Positions 1-20,789 of a stretch of DNA of 52,500 nucleotides are shown here, piece after piece. Both the position numbers and the translations under genes were made by a program. Under the pieces are notes generated by a model. That model was not told the DNA's origin and ran no database searches. It saw nothing but the letters and a program-made list of their open reading frames with translations. The DNA is from Glandiceps talaboti (lineage: Eukaryota > Hemichordata > Enteropneusta > Spengelidae), in assembly GCF_964340395.1 (NCBI RefSeq), contig NC_135551.1:17803503-17856002 (forward strand), given 5' to 3'. The number at the start of each line of letters is the position of its first letter. Within the stretch, counting starts at the first letter, position 1.

Positions 1-1017
1 ATGGATGTACTTTCCCATATGGCGGCTGATGACATCACAGACAAATCCGAGATTTCAGTCCTCAATAATAAACTAGGGCAAGAGTCGTTTATTTAGAGAT
101 TTCGTGTAGATTTATACAAACATTTAGTGTTTTGTAACGCTACACATCTGTGGACATTAAGTCAGCTTTCCTAAGAAAACTAATTGAAAGCACTGTTTGA
201 AAAAATCAATCTCTAATGACAAAGTTGAGAGTTATGAGTTTCTTACTGGGGTGAGAAATAAGCTGTCATATTTATTTAGCCATTAGACCTACTTGTTAAT
301 ATATTATGTACTTTGATTGTGTCATTAATTTATTCATGAATATTAATTATGCAAATTAGGACCAGGACTACTCTTAAGCTTGGCAAAACCCTAACATATC
401 GAAAACAAACATAACTATTCCAGGTGGAAGAGTCTCAGTTGTGTGAAATAGTGGGGTCTGGTGGGAATATCAGGCTCAATTGGTCAGATTTGAGACCATC
501 AGATCAAAACAAAGGCAAACATATACAAAGTCAAAATTATACAGGCAAAAGCATAGGTAATAGCCAGAGGGCTGCTACACAGAGACGATAGCCGGCTGGC
601 TACAACCAACATATTCAAATTAGATAAACAGAAACTCCCTGAAAGCTTGAAAGCTGTTGTAAAGGAAAGAAAATGACAAAGAAAGTATAATATTAAGTAG
701 CCCAATTTTAAAAAGAAATAAAAAAAACCCGCCAACCTCAAACATACTAAAGTAAGCCGTTGCATAAGGAAATCCATACTAAAACCCCACAAAAAGAATT
801 ATTTGTACCTGCCTTAAGTACAATACATTTTGTAACATTCAAGGTTTGCTGCCATAGTTTCTAAATGTGCACGTATTGGTTGTATATGGGGGTGTCTTCT
901 ATTAAGGGTTGTTATATTTGGTAATGGTTGGAAACACTGACGTTGCTGGTAGTTAGTTTCCTTAGAATATCTAATTGCAATTTCCTAATGTTTGCGTAAC
1001 ACTTATTTTATTACCAG
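1..1017. other. Intron or 5' flank of receptor copy 1
   Basis: No coding segment that I can support. It pairs with 42455-41227. In copy 2 this stretch is intron, as the next upstream exon is at 43431-43559, so it is probably intron here too. Confidence 0.6.
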
Positions 1018-10491
<9,474 letters not shown>

Positions 10492-11334
10492 CCGACAACT
10501 GTTGAACATCAACATGTACCTGGAGGATCTAAAACATAAGAGGAGAACATAGTATAATTTAGACTTCAAACATACATTAAGGTGATAAAAGGGTGACTCT
10601 GTAGGGATGTTCATGTATACATTTAGATATATGATTTCACGTATCTTACCGGAAACATGAAAGCGTTTCTTTGACCATTTTCCTTTCTGGTTAATCTTTT
10701 TTGCATTGGAAATTTCATTTTAAACTTGTTTACCTAGTTATTATATAATGGGCTTCTTGTAAAGTCACCGTATTTGAAACTGTTTAATTTCATTTACGTA
10801 AGAAACTAATACTTGTTGAGTTTATTCAATCATGGAATTTGTAGATAAATGTAACTGTGTTCGATAATTCGCATCATATTTCCTGACAAATGCTGTTAGA
10901 ATTTGTGAAGGTCATGTACGTAACTCTAAGCTGTATATCGATGTACTTGACTAACCAACGGGCCTAACAACATCAATATAGAATGATTCTGTATTGGCCA
11001 TTTAATAGTAAGGATGGTGTCAATAGTAAATACAGTCACTTTTGTAGTTGTTTAAACGATGAATGAAAATATTTAGATTTTTGAGTCCAAGCCCTGAAAT
11101 TAGATGATTTCAGCTTGTTGCTGTACTACTTATGGATAATATCAACCACTGATTAACATTTACATTTCTCAAACACTGCTGGCTCAATTCAAACGAAATT
11201 TGCTGCATATATTCCTTAGGGTAATGGCTAGAACTGAGTAGGTATTAGTAAACATGCCATGAATATTAATGTGGTCTTTTACATAATTAACGGGGTTCGT
11301 AATTAGGCGATATCTTAAGAATGTATATCTCACT

Positions 11335-11795
11335 GGCTCCCTGTAGCATAGTGGTTATCACACAGGATTAGCAGTCAAGAGGTCATATATTCGAATCCAA
11401 CTGTAAACAGGGGATTTTCCTGTGACCGACCCAAACCCGAGTGAGGGTCCTACAGACTACATGGGTAGGCTGTATCACTCACCCATGTCTCACTTACAAG
11501 ACGAGTGCGAATTTGTGGGACTCCTGAAGTAATGAGTTGAAAAGTCGGAGACGGTTACTCTCACGGAGCCCACAGGTGCTATGTGTACAGAGTCTGGGTG
11601 ACTCTGGGATAGCCTGTGGACTGACTGGGAAAGCCTTGACAGTTCCACAGCAATGTGATATAAAGTTGGGAACATAGCATGTAGTCCCAAACCTGAATGG
11701 AACTCTGTAGAAATGTGTGTGGTTGTGTGTACATGTCTGCATAACAGCAAATCGCTGGGAGGAATTCCCAGCACCAATTTCCTTTTAAAAAAATA
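11335..11795 (+). mobile_element. tRNA-derived SINE-like insert
   Basis: Starts with a tRNA-like region: A-box TAGCATAGTGG at 11344-11354 and B-box-like ATTCGAATCC at 11389-11398, spaced as in a tRNA gene. The acceptor stem does not close, and a non-tRNA body follows, ending near a short A run at about 11788. It interrupts the tandem repeats and is missing from arm 2. Confidence 0.6.
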
Positions 11796-12224
11796 CATAT
11801 TTCAAATTTTATATAATTTGGTACATACATTGATGATAACAATACGCATGTGTCATATAAAGTTTGATAATGTAGCTTGTATTTTAATGACTCATTTGCA
11901 TAATTAATTATTTTCAGTAATTACACTATAACTTAAGAATGCATCCTAATTTGGCACATACTTCAAATATAAGAAAGGGCACATATCCTGAAAAGCTTAT
12001 TGGTATAGCTTTTAGTAAATTATTAGGCTATACATGAAGAGTGGAAGCTTCAAGTTCCATACAATTCGGTACATACATTCATGATACCAGGGTGCACATA
12101 TGGCTTGTAAAGCTTACTGATGTCACTCTTAGTTTTAATGAGTCATTTGCATATTTAATGATTTTCAGTAATTAGGCTATATTTTAAGAAAGCACCCTTC
12201 AAATTAAAGCTAATTTCATAAATA

Positions 12225-12268
12225 CATACATACATACATACATACATACATACATACATACATACATT
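12225..12268. repeat. CATA microsatellite
   Basis: Short CATA run within the tandem-repeat element. Confidence 0.9.
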
Positions 12269-13168
12269 GTGGTGACAAAGTTCATATACCATATATATAA
12301 AGTTTGATAATGTAGTTTTTAGTTTTAATGACTCATTCGCGTAATTAATGGTTTTCATTAATGATTTTCAGTGAGTACGCTAAATCTTAAGAATGCACGT
12401 TTCAAATTCGATATAATTTGCTACATACATCAACCAATACATACATCAACAAAGTGCATAATTTCTAAAAAAAACTTTGTGATGTATCTTTTAGTTTTGA
12501 TGACTCATTTGCATAATTAATGATTTTCAGTAATTAGGCTATATTTACAAATGCACTCTTCAAATTCAGTACAATGCGGTACATACTCCAAACATAACTA
12601 ATCACATATGATTTCAACAATTATTGTGTGTAGTGTAGGAAGGATAATCTAAAGAATTTGCCCATACGGAAGGCATTCAGTTTAAATCTGGTTGTTACTT
12701 GATGTAGGCAATGTTCCCAGTGCAGGTAGTGCATGCTTAAATAGTTATATTAGAGTGTACATAACAGCCTTGTACGTGGCTGTGATCATGAATATGATGT
12801 GATCTGATATGGTGTTCCTCGACAGAGTCTGCTGTTACATGGTATATTACATAACGTAATTACTATTGCTAGGTCCTTTACAATTATTTTTCTCTTTTCA
12901 GATATGTTCAGCATAATTGTTTGACAACTACAAATGAAGTTGGTCTTTACACCCCCCCCCCCCCAGCAACCACTGTGTTGTGTTGTTGTGTAGAGTAGAT
13001 TTAAAAGTAGCAATATTCAATTTGAGATATTAGTTTATTGATTGCTCTCTTTTTATTTGGTATAAAGTCGATTAGTAATTGTACGTACAGTACTTTTCAA
13101 AAATCTTTCCATGTATATGTTTGAACTGTATTTTGTATGGGTTGTTTGTGTTCGCTTTGTGGTTATAA

Positions 13169-13171
<3 letters not shown>

Positions 13172-13252
<81 letters not shown>
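13172..13252. repeat. TA microsatellite, left of Penelope pair
   Basis: About 80 bases of TA immediately next to the left Penelope end. A matching run lies at 14314-14405 on the other side. Confidence 0.95.
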
Positions 13253-13254
<2 letters not shown>

Positions 13255-13657
13255 TTTTGAAAATTTGAACCAAATTATATGCTATAGACCCTACAGAACT
13301 GTTTCGTGAGGTGCGTAGTCCTCACTCATCAGGGGTAGAATGGAATATCGTAGCTGCGTATCCTTACCGTTAAATTCTATTATTCTAAAGTTCCTAACAG
13401 GGAATATCCACCTAGTAACATAGCGCATTAGCATAGTTAATTGTTCTGCAATAATGATTTATGTCTATGCCTACACGACGACACAAGTTCATTCCGTTTA
13501 TTTAGAGTGCAACGATGAGGTTGACAAATTATAATATACTTTTCAGTTATGCAGAGATTACATCTCTGACTGGAGCTGTTGTACGGTCGCGCGCGTGCGA
13601 TAATTTTCCATGTGATGTCGTAATCAATTTCTTTATCCTTAAGAAACCATACATACT
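13252..13657 (-). mobile_element. Penelope-like element 3' end, minus orientation
   Basis: Reverse-complement copy of 13842-14249, nearly identical. Encodes the C-terminal part of a GIY-YIG endonuclease (KYVWFLKDKEIDYDITWK through SCRHRHKSLLQNN) and, downstream, a hammerhead ribozyme motif. With the plus copy it makes a hairpin with arms of about 405 bases. Penelope elements are known for inverted or tandem terminal copies of this kind. Confidence 0.82.
13286..13340 (-). ncRNA. Hammerhead ribozyme, intact-looking copy
   Basis: On the minus strand: core CTGATGA (13332-13326), stem II GTGAGG pairing perfectly with CCTCAC, core GAAAC (13305-13301), minimal stem III CAG-TT-CTG, cleavage triplet GTA (13294-13292), then GGGT pairing with ACCC to close stem I. 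Hammerhead ribozymes in the terminal repeats of Penelope-like elements are established. All core bases are present here. Confidence 0.82.
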
Positions 13658-13674
13658 GGTATACCACTGTTGGG

Positions 13675-13716
13675 AACTGTTGCCTGGTATAGAGCGTGGT
13701 ATACCAGGCAACAGTT
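13675..13716. repeat. 17-base inverted repeat at the junction of the Penelope pair
   Basis: AACTGTTGCCTGGTATA (13675-13691) and its exact reverse complement (13700-13716), with an 8-base loop. It sits between the two inverted element copies and forms the tip of the larger hairpin region. Confidence 0.9.
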
Positions 13717-13719
13717 CAG

Positions 13720-14064
13720 CGTAAAGACACCAATATCCGCGAAGCTTATGTCGGACTTACTGAAAACGAGTTCAAGACACGGTACAGGAACCACACAGCT
13801 TCATTCCGCAATAATTTGTCAAGAAACTCAACAGAACTAAGTAAGTATGTATGGTTTCTTAAGGATAAAGAAATTGATTACGACATCACATGGAAAATTA
13901 TCGCACGCGCGCGACCGTACAACAGCTCCAGTCAGAGATGTAATCTCTGCATAACTGAAAAGTATATTATAATTTGTCAACCTCATCGTTGCACTCTAAA
14001 TAAACGGAATGAACTTGTGTCGTCGTGTAGGCATAGACATAAATCATTATTGCAGAACAATTAA
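13720..14064 (+). pseudogene. Penelope-like GIY-YIG endonuclease fragment
   Basis: C-terminal domain of a Penelope-like retroelement protein, truncated at the N-terminus (no reverse transcriptase here). It reads EAYVGLTENEFKTRYRNH, the GIY-YIG endonuclease YIG block with the conserved Arg and His, then CNLCITEKYII with the conserved Glu, and CRHRHK near the end. The open frame stops at 14064. In whole elements this nuclease nicks DNA for target-primed reverse transcription; this fragment alone cannot move. Confidence 0.85.
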
Positions 14065-14157
14065 CTATGCTAATGCGCTATGTTACTAGGTGGATATTCC
14101 CTGTTAGGAACTTTAGAATAATAGAATTTAACGGTAAGGATACGCAGATACTATATT

Positions 14158-14220
14158 CCATTCTACCCCTGATGAGGGAGGACTACGCACCTCACGAAAC
14201 AGTTCTGTAGGGTCTATAGC
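14158..14220 (+). ncRNA. Hammerhead ribozyme, plus copy with stem II mismatch
   Basis: CTGATGA at 14169-14175, GAAAC at 14196-14200, stem III CAG-TT-CTG, GTA cleavage triplet, and an ACCC/GGGT stem I. Stem II is GGGAGG opposite CCTCAC, so one pair of the minus copy (T-A) has become G opposite A. It is probably weaker than the copy at 13286-13340. Confidence 0.78.
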
Positions 14221-14310
14221 ATATAATTTGGTTCAAATTTTCAAAACCTATATATAATTCGCTCTACTACCCGTATTGAGCACTTTTATGTGGTTTTATC
14301 TACATCCAGT

Positions 14311-14313
<3 letters not shown>

Positions 14314-14405
<92 letters not shown>
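14314..14405. repeat. TA microsatellite, right of Penelope pair
   Basis: About 90 bases of TA closing the Penelope insertion. Homology to arm 2 resumes beyond it, near 14515. Confidence 0.95.
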
Positions 14406-14407
<2 letters not shown>

Positions 14408-14409
14408 CC

Positions 14410-15340
14410 GTATATTGTATATGATTAAATAAAACTGCTTAATAGGTGATGGGGTTAGATGTATGTATATTACGTGTAATTTAATTATCCTGATATATTT
14501 GCATTTGATCAGAAAATTATTTGTTTTTTATTGATTAATTGGTGGATCTTAAAGTAATTAGTAGTATATGTACAAATGTTAGTAATCAGTCCAACAAGCA
14601 GGGCATTTAACCATCAATATATCCTGTTACAGAAAAAAACGTACAAAGGTGAAGGGCTACAAGTCTTATAATAACCTGAATATTCACATAAGTATACATG
14701 TACGTTTTAAATGTTTCATCTTAAAATGAATATAATTTATTGTTGCAAACTGTGTTTTGAGATCGATGTTAAACGAGTATGAAATGGTAATTTGAATAAA
14801 ACACATTAGATGTATCCAGCTGTGTGATATATATATCTCAATTCAAGTATTACAAATATAATTATAGTACCTAAAGTTAGGGAGGTCGAGGCACAGACAT
14901 TCTGATGGGAAAACAAAACAATACCAACATAAAGATCACAGCAACACTCAATGTACACATCTGATAAAAAAAAAATTGATAATCTATTTGAAGTCCAAAC
15001 CGCGCATGCTCAGAGGCTAAGGATTGTGGGATTATTTGTCATTGTGGTAATATCTTGATCTATATTTCCAGGTGTGATCAGAATAACTGTAGTCATATGT
15101 AACAAGTTGAGTTTGTGGTAGAATGATAACATTTGTTACACCACACTATTAGCGAGTACAAAATGAAAAGTTTCAGGAAAAGAAATGCAGCTGCATACCA
15201 CACCATACAGTCACAACTTAGCTGTAAGGGGAAGTTCACGTTGGCATCTCGCTGATTAGTATTGCTCTTCCATCTGATCGGATCTGCAAAATACTTGTAA
15301 AACAATCTTAAAATCTGGTGTATAAAAAAAGTTGTCATTA
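14410..15340. other. Noncoding, end of arm 1 and start of spacer
   Basis: No gene seen. Up to about 15083 the sequence still pairs with arm 2 (for example GATGGGAAAACAAAACA near 14904 against 24056), then homology ends abruptly. Confidence 0.65.
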
Positions 15341-15349
15341 ACTTAAATA

Positions 15350-15680
15350 ATGATAATGTTAGCTTTTATATAGCACTTTCCCATTTTTTGCTCAAAGCCC
15401 TTTACAATTATTACCCCTGGCACGGTACGGGTCTAAAGTGGCACAACGGCCCTTTACACTTCGATTCCCAACTCCCTGGGGGCATACAATCCAATGCAGT
15501 CTCTATAAACGCCTGGTCTTAAAGCATTCACATTACAACCTCTATCCTACCAGGTCCCCAAATCTATAGCTGGGTTGACTGAGGCATGCACAGTCTTGGT
15601 TCAAATGTTGCCTAAGGAAACAAACGGCATAACATGCATATTACAAGCCATTCTAACCATTCGCCCATCATGACTCTAAA
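15350..15680. repeat. Dispersed repeat with GCTTTTATATAGCACTTT head
   Basis: Begins TAATGATAATGTTAGC, then TATATAGCACTTTCCC, GCCCTTTACAATTATTACCCC. I recognise this as a repeat type common in marine invertebrate genomes, but I cannot name the family from sequence alone. No coding content. Confidence 0.45.
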
Positions 15681-16084
15681 TCCAATGGTGAAGTATACCG
15701 TGGTATGATTTCAGTTCATTTAATCTCACGAGATAATCCAGTACGCATACATTACATTGTACCATGGCCACTAGATGGCGCTATTGTGAGTCAAATGAGG
15801 ATGTTCGGTTGCAAATACAGTCTCTTGTTTATGTCATTAAGCCATGTGTATGATGCCATATAACATGCGTTTGATCACTTCAGGTTTTTATGACTGTAGA
15901 GCTTTTACTACTACTACACAGTCAGGTACAATGCAAAATTATATTTCAAAATTTAATATAGTGGTACCGTGGACCAATGATTTTAACCTTTGAAGGTTTC
16001 AAAGTTCAAACCAAACTGCTGTGTGTTACTCTAGAACGTTGCATTGATAGGAAAGCCATGGTAAATACTAGGATATAGATAAGA
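15681..16084. other. Noncoding, left flank of the Helitron
   Basis: No gene or clear element. The A at 16084 would be the T flanking the 3' end of the minus-strand Helitron. Confidence 0.55.
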
Positions 16085-16109
16085 CTAGAAAGAAACCCGT
16101 TGCACGGGT
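16085..16109 (-). other. Helitron 3' terminus: hairpin plus CTAG
   Basis: On the minus strand: ACCCGT, loop GCA, ACGGGT (16109-16095), then six bases, then CTAG at 16088-16085 followed by T. This is the standard Helitron 3' end. Confidence 0.85.
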
Positions 16110-16369
16110 GGCCCAAGAATGTGGTCATGACTCAATACTTGCTTTCTTATGATAAACTTTACTTTGGCCATTATTTATTGTCCATATAACAAACAAATAG
16201 AAAATACATTCATTACTTATATAAAGATTTCCTTCCCACTCGATTCAAACATTTGAAAGTAATCAAGAAATAAAATGTGCATGCCATTTTGTCACATAGA
16301 ATACAATACTTGGTTGGTTGTAAACCACATTATCAGTATAGAAGTGTTCATTGTCCATTTCTCTGGCCA

Positions 16370-17790
16370 AGATACATATACTATTGAGTGATCGGACTCT
16401 TGATAAAGCAACATACAACTGACCGTGTGTGAATACAGGTTCTGTAAGGTCTAGTCCAATGTAATCTAGAGTTTGTCCCTGAGCTTTGTTTATTGTCAGG
16501 GCAAATGCAGGTCGAATTGGAAATTGGCGCCTTTTGAGATCAAATGGTAATCCCGAGTCTGATGCATGGTGTTATTATAATTCTTGGTAGGAATACAGAA
16601 TGTCCAGCATGTTTTCCAGTGGTAATCATAGCTTCAATTATGCGTTTACCAAGATTTACAATGTTTAGCCTAGTTCCATTCAAAAGGCCTTGTGATGGGC
16701 TCAAATTTCTTATAAGCATAATGGTGCATGTTTTTTTTCAAATGAAGTTTATGTAAGGGAACTTCAGATGGAGTTAGAGAATTAAGAAATTCTACCGGAT
16801 ATAATCTAGCTTGTTGTTCATCTGACACAGAGTCTGCACTGTAATATATTTCAGAGTTTGTGGAAGGAAATATGTCCATTACTTTTGAATTAATATTGTC
16901 AACAACATCATTAATTGCTGCTAAGATAGTTCTATTACCTGTATTTACACCCTCATCAGTTTCATCGATTATATTTGGACAAACTTGATGTATCAGTGTT
17001 CAAATCATGTCATGGCGATCGCAATTTTGGAGGCAAATGTCCGAAGGTAAAGGAATTTTGGATGTGCCATTGTATAGGTATTCCTTTTCACGACCACTTC
17101 CAACACGGAGAAGAAATTCTTCGAAGTTAGGCTCTGAGGTTTGAGAATTGCCACGAACACGCATATTAATTGTCAACTTAAAAATGCGGAAATGGGTCCA
17201 GCGAAAAGACTTTTGAATCCAACTATCTATAATATCTGCTTGTGATCCATTGCGAACAACAGGTAGAACCTGCCTGAAGTCACCACCCATCAAAACTACT
17301 CCCCCCCCCCCAAATGGCTGATCTGAACACATAATGTCACAAAAGGTTTTGTGGACACTTTCCATTACATGTACATATGCTTGTGGATCATCGGTGCCTC
17401 ATCCCATATGACAATGGATGCTTTGGAAATTAACTTGGCAAAAGTGCCTTGTCGTGGAATGTTACATGTACTATTGTTAAGTATAGGTATGAGTATTTTA
17501 AATCTGGAGTGTGCTGTTCTACTACCATCAAGAAGTTCAGCTGCTATGCCTGATGATGAAACAGATAATGCAATGTGTTGTGTTAATCGAACACGGGCAA
17601 GTATGGTATTGTAAAGAAAGGTTTTCCCTGTACCACCAGGTCCATCAAGAAAGAAGAGAGATGGTACACCTGGGGATTGAATGGCTTGTATGACAGCATT
17701 GTAAACAATCAGTTGATCAGGATTTAACAGCTTTTCAATTGCATCTGCTTTCTTGGTTTCCTCTTCAATACAACAGTTTATTTCATCAGT
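16370..17790 (-). pseudogene. Helitron PIF1-type DNA helicase remnant
   Basis: Walker A GPGGTGKT at about 17645-17621, Walker B IVIWDEAP at about 17410-17393, GGDFRQVLPVV and LTINMRV in the open piece 17365-17000, and the C-terminal FALTINKAQGQTLDYIGLDL then LYVALSRVRS at about 16500-16380. The segments lie in different frames, and a stop at about 17008 and others interrupt them. The function in the whole element is to unwind DNA during rolling-circle transposition; this copy cannot make the protein. Confidence 0.85.
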
Positions 17791-17847
17791 GATGAGACTG
17801 GGCGTACCATGTAGTCATGTGTGCATCAGGCATTCAAGGGAAGCCTT

Positions 17848-18579
17848 TCAGTGATGTTCTCCATGCTTGTTAAGTAATACTCCAATGCAGCACAGTGTTT
17901 CGTTTATAATTTCATCAGCTGTAAAGTTAATAATGGAGTTTCTCATCGTGAACTCTATATCGTGGGATATATCTCCTTTGAATTTATTCCAAATGTTCAA
18001 TGGTTCTGCTGGCTCACAAAACAACAGAATTGTGACAAATAACCGACGAATTTGGCACGGACTTGCAGAAATAGTCGCTTCAGCAAGGCATTCAATCCGT
18101 TCTTGATCATCCTGTAAAAGACCTCTCTTCAATGCTGCTTCTTGAAATGTCAAACAAACTGTACCATCTGGTAATGTGCGGATGTCTTCAAAGGACTTGC
18201 ATCCAGGCACATGATGTAATAGGAGTCGCAGGTAAAACCTTTCCCCTTCTGTAGGATTTGCTTGATATAGCCTGCCAATAGCATGTCTCTGTTTTCTTGG
18301 TTTCCACTCGCATGAAGTTGCATTCCAAGTAAAGTGTTCAGGAAAATTATGGTATGGAGTATGATTTGCTTCAGGAAATTTATCATTGGCTTTGAACCAA
18401 GCAGTTAATGTTGTGTCTTTCAAACGTTGAATAGCTTGTGTAGCATGGCCTTCACGATAGTACACTCGTTCTCTACCTGGCAAATGAACAGCTAGTCTCT
18501 GTATAGATGGAGATCTGTTATGTAGATCATAGTGGAATATTCGCTTCTGTTGTAGATACATATCTAAAAATAAAATCAT
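17848..18579 (-). pseudogene. Helitron region between Rep and helicase
   Basis: 243-codon open frame on the minus strand: HLPGRERVYYREG, TLTAWFKAND, YHNFPEHFTW, GRLYQANPTEGERFYLRLLL. These match the conserved linker of Helitron RepHel proteins that precedes the helicase. In the ancestor it would have been continuous with its neighbours. Confidence 0.82.
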
Positions 18580-18877
18580 ACAGTTTTATTATTGATCGGC
18601 CTCCGAGAACAAATACTTATTATATATTTGCATCACTACAATGCAAGACCCAAGACTGAATTAAGACTTAAAAATGTTGTGTGGTGCTGAAACTTGTCTC
18701 TGCACATAAATGCTGTATGAAACCCCAACTATCATTTGTAAATTCAGGAAACATTTTGAAACAACTGTCGTCACAGAAATAATTGTTGCATCGATCAAAT
18801 CCTGGGTGGACTCCTGTGTGTATACATTTGTAACTAAAAATAGGATATGTTTTGTACTATGTGACAATGCAATAAGG

Positions 18878-19740
18878 CTAAAAAAAGGCAAACCTGGCAT
18901 CTATGAAGCGTTGAAGTTCATTATCTATACACTGTTGCATATCTTGTTGGAGTCCATATATGATTCTATCGTGACCCTTGTACACATACTTGTAGAGGTA
19001 CTTCACTGCAGTCACAGACGAACAGACTTCAACATTGATATGAGCTTGGTATTTAGTACTTAGGTATGGGTTGTATGGAACTATCCATCTGTTGTCTAAT
19101 ATTGCACCATGCTTCTCCATCTCTATATGTTGATCGCGCCTTCTGTATATTGGATAACCATGTGGAGTTGCAATGGTGCATGGAGAAAACTCTTTCGGAA
19201 ACCTCTTGGTGCACTTGTTATCTCTCATACAGGGACTGTTTATTTGTCCACATGGTCCATGAATCATGTGACTTGTGACAACTTGGTGTAATGTTGGTAG
19301 CAAGTTTGGATCTGGAATTTCTGCAGACACAAACTTATCATAATCTGATGGTGATGTGGGTTTTGCTGATGGATGCAGTATTATCAGCATACGTAAATGA
19401 GGTAGTCCTCTTTGGAATTCAATGACATTTACAAATGCTAAAACTTTTCCAAATATTTCCCGATGAACGATCTTGTTAATCAATTCCTTAGACTTGAGAT
19501 GAAATGCTCGAACTATTCCATCAGGACGATCAGTGATTTGCTGCCCTGGTAAGATATTATCTTTTATCTCTGGCCATCTAGGATTACATGTAAAAGTGAC
19601 AAATATATCGACGTACTATAGCCATTGAATCTTGGTAAAGTTGATGCATATTTCTAGGCCCACCAATGAAGGAGGAAGGCAAGATAATTATTGTGCCAAC
19701 AGTTGCTCCTGTTAAATCACCTGCTGCTACTGTATCTGTC
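18878..19740 (-). pseudogene. Helitron Rep (HUH) domain with altered HUH motif
   Basis: Helitron-like N domain. GGPRNMHQLYQDSMAIVR lies at about 19668-19612, then IEFQRGLPHLRML at about 19420-19390, then the tyrosine motif KYLYKYVYKGHD at about 19003-18970. The second metal-binding His of the HUH pair is Arg here (H-L-R instead of H-A-H), and stops interrupt the N-terminal part, so the nuclease would be inactive. Confidence 0.84.
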
Positions 19741-19944
19741 AGCCCTTGCTAAAGCTCAGCCCTCAATTCAGTCTGATGAAATCTGCAGTTAAGGCGCTCT
19801 TGCTCAATTTTAGCATATTGGTCAACTACATATTAATGGAAAAGTTTTCCACATCGCAACAAAACATTGAAGTTGTCTCTTTTCATGAGATGATATGCAT
19901 ACAATTACATTGGTGATATTTGTCCAGACGTATTGCCAGCTTTT

Positions 19945-20781
19945 CTAAATGTTTGTGGTCCAGCCATGTTCACCAAAAGGCAATATAAGTACATTATGAA
20001 GTGGATCATATTTTGGGTGAGTTTCATTAATGAGCATAACGTTGTATCCTTGGGGATGGCTGTTTGAGCTTGCATAAATCACAATATCTCTATTCATAGG
20101 CTGATTATTTGTTGTTCCTGGTATAATAACAGAGATCTCAGCTGTTGTCGGCACGTTATAACGGCGCTGGTCCTGGTTAACATATGCATGGAAAACCAGC
20201 TTCCAATCAGCATTGCTACCATGTGATATAATTTCTGATGCATGTTTGTAAATTTCAACATAGGGACTATGTACATGAAGCATGGCTTGGAGATTTTGCA
20301 TTATAGAAATGTGCAAGTCACTGTTCCACTCAAGTCTGTTAGTAGTCTCGTTCGAGGAATCATGAATATAGATTTGAGAAAATTTTGGAGTTTCATCTTC
20401 ATTTGGATATAGGTTTCCGATGAGGTGATACACAGAACCACTTATTCGGAAGGTGAATGGTCCTTGTCTTGGTAACATATCACGATGTACCCCTAATGAC
20501 GCAAAGGCAAGGCTAGAGTTGTAGGCTCTGATGTGTTCCCTAAAGTCTTTGCCTCTCTCATTGTCGTCTGTCAGCAGCTTTTGTAAAATAAGCGGCGGAT
20601 CACTAATCAGAGAAAGCTGTACTTTTCCTTGCATACAGCAAGTTGAAAAAGATGCACTGATGCCAAGTTCACAAGAAAGAGTCTCTCTCTTCCACATATC
20701 AGCCTCACATGACTTGCAGTGATATTCCATGCATGTTGCCAATACTTGTATATTCTGGTAACGATAGTTCCGCATAATCAC
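19945..20781 (-). pseudogene. Helitron pre-Rep region
   Basis: 278-codon open frame with CMEYHCKSCEADMW (zinc-finger-like cysteines), FRISGSVYHLIGNLYP and GYNVMLINETHPKYDPLHNV followed by LILPFGEHGW. These are the usual landmarks of animal Helitron proteins upstream of the Rep nuclease. Confidence 0.82.
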
Positions 20782-20789
20782 TTAAACTA

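Larger units (their letters stand above)
11170..12700 (+). mobile_element. HINE-like element with internal tandem repeats
   Basis: Downstream of receptor copy 1. Begins with sequence like the core at about 30920 (GGCT..TCAATT, then TTAGGGTAATGGCTAGA) and continues as several 100-160-base units holding TTTGCATAATTAATG and TAATTAGGCTATAT. It ends near GGAAGGCATTCAGTTT at about 12670. The same head and tail modules frame 30815-32065. The 5' GT/CTGT microsatellite is missing, so this copy is 5'-truncated. A SINE-like insert sits at 11335-11795. Arm 2 keeps only a short remnant (about 24930-25170). Confidence 0.6.

Noticed and set aside
11335-11410. A functional tRNA gene
   Set aside because: A and B boxes are present, but the acceptor stem does not pair and the sequence continues into a SINE body.
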